The position numbers and the translations under genes were made by a program. The notes beneath the pieces were generated by a model that did no database searches, was not told the origin of the DNA, and saw only the letters and a program-made list of their open reading frames with translations. DNA of 9,169 bases, taken from Desulfobacterales bacterium (GTDB lineage Bacteria > Desulfobacterota > Desulfobacteria > Desulfobacterales > JAFDCJ01). Below are positions 5,984 to 9,169 of the stretch, piece after piece; the stretch's first letter is position 1, and the number at the start of each line of letters is the position of its first letter. The stretch covers positions 1 through 9,169 of the forward strand of contig JAOZPY010000090.1 in assembly GCA_029932495.1 (NCBI GenBank), in the 5' to 3' direction.

Positions 5984-6430
5984 ATGAGCAAAATTTTGAT
6001 CGCGTATGTCAGTCGAACCGGAAATACTGAAAAAATGGCCGAATATCTTGCTGAAGGTGTACGAATTACCGGGCAGGAGGCTGTGATTGCAAAAACAAAA
6101 GACATCAACAACGAAAATGAATTGTCCCAGTACGACGGTTTTATTTTTGGATGCCCGACCTACCACCGTGACATGACCGCGGGGATGAAGACTTTTTTGT
6201 TTCTGGCCCAAAAGGCAAATCTGGTGGGTAAAATAGGCGGCGCTTTCTGTTCTCACACTCACAGCGGGGAGTCGGGCCCCATGATCTATGATACCATGAT
6301 GCATGTATTCAAGATGGACATGGTCGACCTTGGGCCCCTGAGTTTAAAAGAGGGTGTCATTGAAACCAGCGATGGCCTCAGGGCCTGTCAGGATTACGGC
6401 AAGGCTGTTGGATCCAAGCTTGCAGGGTAG
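5984..6430 (+). CDS. Flavodoxin-family FMN protein
   Basis: A 148-residue single-domain flavodoxin, the normal short-chain length. The FMN phosphate loop is SRTGNT (residues 10-15) after the first strand ILIAYV. The second FMN loop region is GCPTYHRDMTAGMKTFL (near residue 57), and AFCSHTHSGESGP forms the third. It carries electrons at low potential in the cytoplasm. The start at 5984 follows AAAGGGGA (about 5970-5978); an earlier ATG at 5969 overlaps this site. It follows the rubrerythrin gene by 95 bases on the same strand, without a clear terminator between, so the two probably form an operon for oxygen or peroxide defence. Its real partner is inferred from position only. Confidence 0.88.
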   Translation: MSKILIAYVSRTGNTEKMAEYLAEGVRITGQEAVIAKTKDINNENELSQYDGFIFGCPTYHRDMTAGMKTFLFLAQKANLVGKIGGAFCSHTHSGESGPMIYDTMMHVFKMDMVDLGPLSLKEGVIETSDGLRACQDYGKAVGSKLAG

Positions 6431-6438
6431 AAGTTTTA

Positions 6439-6481
6439 AGTATCTTTTTCCAGGGGCGCCTTTCAGGGGCCTAAAGATACT
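6439..6481. terminator. Hairpin behind the flavodoxin gene
   Basis: AGTATCTTT (6439-6447) and AAAGATACT (6473-6481) are perfect 9-bp arms, starting nine bases behind the flavodoxin stop. The loop of 25 bases contains CAGGGGC twice (6451-6457 and 6464-6470). No T tract follows on plus. It probably marks the transcript end between the flavodoxin gene and the broken gene on the other strand. Confidence 0.5.
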
Positions 6482-6797
6482 GAAGGGTGCCCTGCGTTAA
6501 CTCCTGACTTGGGTGATGGCCTTGGCGCAGGCCGGGAATTTTTGCCCGGTAAAAACCGAAACTTCACCAAATGGCTGATCGGGACCGAAAATGTGCAGAA
6601 TCTGTTCTGTGCCGTCGACGGATACCTTGTAAACCGTGATCCGGCTGTTTGCAATGACAAAAAAACCGTTGCTTTCATCTCCTTCAAAAAAAATGCTTTG
6701 CCTCCCGGCAAATTTTTTTCGACCGCAATCTTGCCAATAGCGGCCATTTGATCTTCGGGCAGGCCGTTAAACAGGGGCAGGGTGGTCATAACATCAA

Positions 6798-6805
6798 GAA
6801 TTTTT
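6798..6805. repeat. Target-site duplication, left copy
   Basis: GAATTTTT directly abuts the left end of the element at 6806 and is identical to 7053-7060. The target is AT-rich and lies at codons 3-5 of the interrupted Crp/Fnr gene. Confidence 0.85.
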
Positions 6806-7052
6806 GTAACTTCTCAAAAAGTTGTGGTTGCGCCGCGCAATTTGCCTTTTGGCATCGCTTTCTGTGTCCATTTGAGGCGCAGCGGATCGGTGGGCTAAAT
6901 TTCAAGAACTCGTCGCAGGCTCCTCAAACAGCTTGAAATTCTTAACGCCCCCCGATGCGCTGGCTTGTTTCCCCAAATGGACAATGACGCGCAACCAAAA
7001 CGCATATTGCGCTCAGTTTAGAGCAGGTTGCCCCAACTTATTGAGAACTTAC
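6806..7052. mobile_element. 247-bp IS66-type MITE, palindromic and non-coding
   Basis: The ends are 22-bp inverted repeats with three mismatches: left begins GTAACTTCTCAAAAAG, right (read inward) begins GTAAGTTCTCAATAAG. Further matching arms run inward: TGTCCATTTG (6865-6874) with CAAATGGACA (6974-6983); 6879-6895 with 6947-6963 (14 of 17); AATTTCAAG (6898-6906) with CTTGAAATT (6932-6940), leaving a 25-base loop. A perfect 8-bp duplication GAATTTTT abuts both ends. No transposase frame is present. GTAA ends with an 8-bp duplication are known marks of the IS66 family; ISL3 and IS256 families also make 8-bp duplications but have other ends. The assignment to IS66 is therefore inference; the element itself is directly visible. 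Confidence 0.85.
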
Positions 7053-7060
7053 GAATTTTT
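7053..7060. repeat. Target-site duplication, right copy
   Basis: GAATTTTT directly follows the right end of the element at 7052. The perfect match of both copies suggests a fairly recent insertion compared with the decay of the host gene. Confidence 0.85.
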
Positions 7061-7065
7061 CCCAT

Positions 7066-7258
7066 AATATATTCTTTTTATTTGTTTTTTTGTATTAATG
7101 TCAATTTTTTTCATATTTTTGATTTAAGTCAAGGCAACCCGCAAGTATATTTTTTAAGGTAACAGTAAATAGCTGTTTTTTTTAAAGCGTGTTTACAAAA
7201 AACCTATTGCAGCGTCGCCTTTGGTGCAAACAGTGCCATAGGGGAAAGGGTACAAGCC
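7066..7258. promoter_or_regulatory. AT-rich divergent regulatory region
   Basis: This 193-base region separates the original start of the Crp/Fnr gene from the HD-protein gene. On minus it has a perfect -35, TTGACA (7104-7099), with TAAAAA (7080-7075) after 18 bases, or TAATAC (7097-7092) as another -10. On plus TATATT (7146-7151) and TAAATA (7166-7171) are possible -10 boxes without good -35 partners. A small stem AACAG/CTGTT (7161-7165, 7173-7177) runs into T6 and looks like a weak attenuator. Confidence 0.4.
7119..7132. promoter_or_regulatory. Fnr/DNR-like operator palindrome
   Basis: TTGATTTAAGTCAA matches TTGAT-N4-ATCAA at nine of ten fixed positions and the DNR-type variant TTGAT-N4-GTCAA fully. 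Its centre lies about 40 bases before a start that would be served by TAATAC on minus, close to the usual -41.5 activator position, and about 32 bases before a start served by TATATT on plus. A Crp/Fnr gene directly beside it makes auto-control or control of both directions plausible. In so AT-rich a region chance matches are possible. Confidence 0.5.
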
Positions 7259-7987
7259 ATGAAATGTCCTGGACAAGATACACAATACTGGCTGCCGGGA
7301 GCGATTTTCGAAGCCAAATGCCCGCAATGCGGCCACACCGTGGAATTTTTCAAGGATGACACCTCGCGCAAGTGCAACCACTGCGGCCACCGGTTCGTCA
7401 ATCCGAAGATGGACTTTGGTTGTGCGGCCTATTGCCAGTACGCGGAACAATGTCTGGGGACGTTGCCGCCCGAACTTCTGGCCCAGAAAGAGGACCTGCT
7501 CAAGGACCGCGTGGCCATTGAGATGAAACGCTATTTCAAAAGTGATTTTAAGCGCATTGGTCATGCCAGCAGGGTGGCGCGTTATGCCGAGCGGATCGGC
7601 AAACTGGAAGGCGGCAACCTGGCCGTGATTCTTTCCGCAGCTTATCTGCACGATATTGGCATGTTGGAAGCGGAAAGAAAATACGGTGACAAAGCGGCAC
7701 AGCACCATGAGGCTGAGGGACCCGCAATCGCCGGAGAAATTTTAAACAAACTGGGCGCCAGCGAAGCGATCGTAAAAGAAGTATGCGATATTATCGGGCA
7801 TCATCACCGCCCGGCCGATGGGGACAGCTTAAATTTCAAGGTGGTTTATGATGCTGACCTGCTGGAGAATATGGACGAAAAGCGCAAGCAGAACCCGCTG
7901 GATCACGAGAAGCTGACAGCCGACATTGAGGCCGCTTTTCTTACTGACAGTGGGCGCGATGTGGCCGCGGAAGTGCTTCTGGGATAA
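7259..7987 (+). CDS. HD-domain phosphohydrolase with N-terminal zinc ribbon
   Basis: A 242-residue protein in two parts. The N-terminal 65 residues carry a zinc ribbon, CPQCGH (21-26) and CNHCGH (39-44), plus extra cysteines at 3, 55, 59 and 65, the last three in a C-x3-C-x5-C pattern that could hold a metal centre. The rest is an HD domain with all ligands: His 102 in IGHASRVARY, His 131-Asp 132 in YLHDIG, His 149/150, His 181-183 in GHHHRP, and Asp 198 or 200 in VYDADLLEN. HD proteins hydrolyse phosphate esters, often nucleotides, in the cytoplasm; the substrate here is not known. The ATG at 7259 follows a purine-rich GGGGAAAGGG at 7241-7250. The ferredoxin-like gene 57 bases downstream is probably co-transcribed, and the divergent broken Crp/Fnr gene suggests a redox- or NO-linked setting. 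Confidence 0.85.
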   Translation: MKCPGQDTQYWLPGAIFEAKCPQCGHTVEFFKDDTSRKCNHCGHRFVNPKMDFGCAAYCQYAEQCLGTLPPELLAQKEDLLKDRVAIEMKRYFKSDFKRIGHASRVARYAERIGKLEGGNLAVILSAAYLHDIGMLEAERKYGDKAAQHHEAEGPAIAGEILNKLGASEAIVKEVCDIIGHHHRPADGDSLNFKVVYDADLLENMDEKRKQNPLDHEKLTADIEAAFLTDSGRDVAAEVLLG

Positions 7988-8044
7988 GGATGCATGGATT
8001 TCGCTTCAAGTATCAATCGCCGAAAAAGATCTTAAGGAGAGATC

Positions 8045-8821
8045 ATGAAAGTAATGCGCAAGATTATTGAAATCGACGAAGAGCTGTGTGATGGCTGCGG
8101 CAACTGTGTGCCAGCCTGTGCCGAAGGTGCCCTGGAGATAATAGACGGTAAGGCCCGAGTGGTGGCTGACTTTTATTGCGACGGGCTGGGCGCCTGCCTG
8201 GGGGACTGCCCCACCGGCGCGCTGAAAATCATTGAGCGGGAGGCGGAAGAATTCGACGAAGAAGCCGTTGAAGAGTTTCTGACCCAGAAAAAGCAGCAGG
8301 AAACCAATGTGCTGCCCATGGCTTCCGGGGGGTGCCCGTCAGCCAGGCTCCAGACTTTTGGGGCTGCTGAACCTTTTCCGGCAGCGGAGTCCTGCAGCCA
8401 GGCAAACACGCCCACCGCCTTTGAGCCCGCCGAATCGGCCCTAACCCACTGGCCGGTGCAAATCATGCTGGTGCCGCCCACAGCACCGTTTCTGAAAGGG
8501 GCGGATCTGATGGTGCTGGCCGATTGTGTTGCAGTGGCCTTTCCGGGCCTTCACCGGGATTTCCTGCCAGGCAAAACAGTGATGATGGGTTGTCCGAAGT
8601 TTGACGATGTCGAGCATTATGTTGAAAAATTTTCCCAGATTTTCCAGCAAGCCGGCATCAAAACCATCACGGCCGTGATCATGGAAGTACCCTGCTGTTC
8701 GGGAATGCCGGGAATTATCAAAAAAGGCATGGAGCTGTCCGGGGTTTCGATTCCCATGGAGCAAGTGGTGATCAGCACCCGGGGCAAGATCCTGGAGCGC
8801 CGCCAGATCCAGGCAGCCTAA
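8045..8821 (+). CDS. Ferredoxin-like 4Fe-4S protein with cysteine-rich C-terminal domain
   Basis: A 258-residue protein, far longer than a simple ferredoxin. The N-terminal 60 residues hold one complete motif, Cys 15-x2-18-x2-21-x3-25, and a second, FYCDGLGACLGDCP, with Cys 45, 51 and 55 but Leu 48 in place of the second cysteine. An acidic stretch (64-86) and an Ala/Pro-rich linker (about 93-135) lead to a C-terminal domain with further cysteines at 97, 117, 161, 183 (MGCPKFDD) and 217-218 (EVPCCSGMPG). It is probably a cytoplasmic electron carrier or redox sensor; no membrane segment is seen. The start follows AAGGAG (8034-8039); ATG 8054 is an alternative. I know similar proteins near HD-domain and Crp/Fnr genes in anaerobes, from memory only. 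The partner enzyme lies outside the window or is absent. Confidence 0.85.
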   Translation: MKVMRKIIEIDEELCDGCGNCVPACAEGALEIIDGKARVVADFYCDGLGACLGDCPTGALKIIEREAEEFDEEAVEEFLTQKKQQETNVLPMASGGCPSARLQTFGAAEPFPAAESCSQANTPTAFEPAESALTHWPVQIMLVPPTAPFLKGADLMVLADCVAVAFPGLHRDFLPGKTVMMGCPKFDDVEHYVEKFSQIFQQAGIKTITAVIMEVPCCSGMPGIIKKGMELSGVSIPMEQVVISTRGKILERRQIQAA

Positions 8822-8829
8822 AGAAAAAG

Positions 8830-8857
8830 AGGTCCAAGGTCCAGGGTGCAAGGCACA
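8830..8857. repeat. Degenerate 7-bp tandem repeat
   Basis: AGGTCCA occurs twice in tandem (8830-8836, 8837-8843), followed by GGGTGCA and AGGCACA, two degenerate copies. Short heptamer runs of this type are common between genes in this kind of genome, from memory. No role is seen. Confidence 0.55.
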
Positions 8858-8887
8858 GGATAACAAAAGGCGGTGAGAGATTGAATT

Positions 8888-8912
8888 TTCGTCGGGACTT
8901 GTTCCCGGCGAA
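8888..8912. terminator. Hairpin behind the ferredoxin-like gene
   Basis: TTCGTCGGGA (8888-8897) pairs with TCCCGGCGAA (8903-8912), ten pairs with one G-U, around CTTGT. It lies 66 bases behind the stop codon. The bases after it (TACCTCC) are not a T tract, so it may stabilise the 3' end or need Rho. Confidence 0.45.
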
Positions 8913-9169
8913 TACCTCCATGCATTGCGCTATGCCCCCCCCGACCGCTTTTCTTGCTTTTTCCGGATTCCGCATTCCAACTTTCCCCTTCCATTTCCTG
9001 TCTTATGAGACACTATTGTTTCAAAAAAATTACGAGACTGTCTTGCATTCTTTTTTTTACTATGATATCCACAAATTATCTTTCTAAGTGTGTACAGTTG
9101 TAGTGCGCCAGGGTGTTTTCCTGTATCGCATGGGCAGACAAGACTGCCGCTGAGGCGGTTTGCGCTCAA

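Larger units (their letters stand above)
6497..7065 (-). pseudogene. Crp/Fnr-family regulator, broken by insertion, frameshift and truncation
   Basis: The minus strand from 6789 reads LPLFNGLPEDQMAAIGKIA, then GGKAFF, the classic start of a Crp/Fnr cyclic-nucleotide-type sensor domain. After a run of eight T (A run 6686-6693 on plus) the frame must shift: the other frame then reads EGDESNGFFVI, VYKVSVDGTEQILHIFG and PFGEVSVFTGQKFPA, exactly the family order. Nine T would restore one frame. The frame stops at 6497-6499 after about 104 residues; half the sensor domain and the whole helix-turn-helix of a normal 220-230 residue protein are missing. At the 5' end the mobile element 6806-7052 separates the true ATG (7065) from the rest; with it removed the protein begins MGKILDVMTTLPLF. 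No cysteines of an iron-sulfur Fnr type are visible in what remains. Three independent lesions make loss of function very likely. Confidence 0.85.
8822..9169. other. Gene-free right end of the window
   Basis: I see no supported gene in these 348 bases. They contain a short heptamer repeat (8830-8857), a hairpin (8888-8912), a run of eight C (8935-8942), a run of eight T (about 9051-9058) and a small stem GGCAG/CTGCC (9133-9137, 9144-9148). Two short frames, one on each strand, lack ribosome sites and look like low-complexity translation. The next gene presumably begins beyond the edge. Confidence 0.5.

Noticed and set aside
6748..6936. Plus-strand frame running from the Crp/Fnr remnant into the MITE
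   Set aside because: It is composed of antisense pseudogene and repeat sequence and has no ribosome site.
8881..9087. Plus-strand frame from a TTG start (68 codons)
   Set aside because: Low-complexity Phe/Pro-rich translation of AT- and C-rich intergenic sequence; no family match.
8930..9169. Minus-strand frame open to the window edge
   Set aside because: No motif, codon use unlike the neighbours, and no sign of a gene end with terminator; cannot be supported as a partial gene.
1..9169. CRISPR array, tRNA or rRNA genes
   Set aside because: No regularly spaced direct repeats, no cloverleaf with a T-arm GTTCRA-type box, and no rRNA-like stretches were found by eye on either strand.

Overview
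The window most resembles a Desulfobacterota (delta-proteobacterial, sulfate-reducer-like) chromosome. This is judged from gene families and protein style only: a rubrerythrin-flavodoxin pair, a zinc-ribbon HD protein next to an unusual ferredoxin, a tandem Usp protein and an archease-RtcB pair. Gene density is moderate. Several intergenic stretches of 350-480 bases hold most of the unexplained structure.

Layout, left to right. (1) 3-344: the 3' end of a PHP-domain metal-dependent phosphoesterase, followed directly by a decayed repeat fragment (346-398). (2) 465-944: a PaaI-type hotdog thioesterase. (3) 945-1353: no convincing gene, but three long inverted repeats, two of which compete for the same bases. 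(4) 1354-1584, minus strand: khpA, a small KH-domain RNA-binding protein, here without its usual rpsP neighbour. (5) 1585-2036: a divergent promoter region. (6) 2037-4932, plus strand: archease, rtcB and a two-domain universal stress protein, closely spaced and probably one RNA-repair/stress operon. (7) 4933-5411: a strong GC hairpin, then a sigma70-like promoter and a structured leader for (8) 5412-6430: a ferritin-like rubrerythrin without rubredoxin domain and a short flavodoxin, probably an oxygen-stress or electron-transfer pair. (9) 6497-7065, minus strand: a wrecked Crp/Fnr regulator gene. (10) 7259-8821: a zinc-ribbon HD-domain protein and a ferredoxin-like protein with a cysteine-rich C-terminal part. 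(11) 8822-9169: no gene recognised.

The best find is in region 9. A 247-bp palindromic, coding-less element (6806-7052) is bounded by inverted repeats that begin GTAA and by a perfect 8-bp duplication, GAATTTTT. These are the marks of an IS66-type MITE. Removing the element and one copy of the duplication restores an in-frame ATG at 7065 that joins the Crp/Fnr reading frame, so the element landed four codons into the gene. The same gene also has a one-base loss in a T tract and lacks its whole DNA-binding half. A well-formed Fnr/DNR-like palindrome (7119-7132) survives between the dead regulator and the intact HD-ferredoxin genes, which suggests the downstream pair outlived its local regulator or is now controlled by a paralogue. 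A second, 77% identical piece of the same repeat at 346-398 shows that the family has more than one member in this genome.
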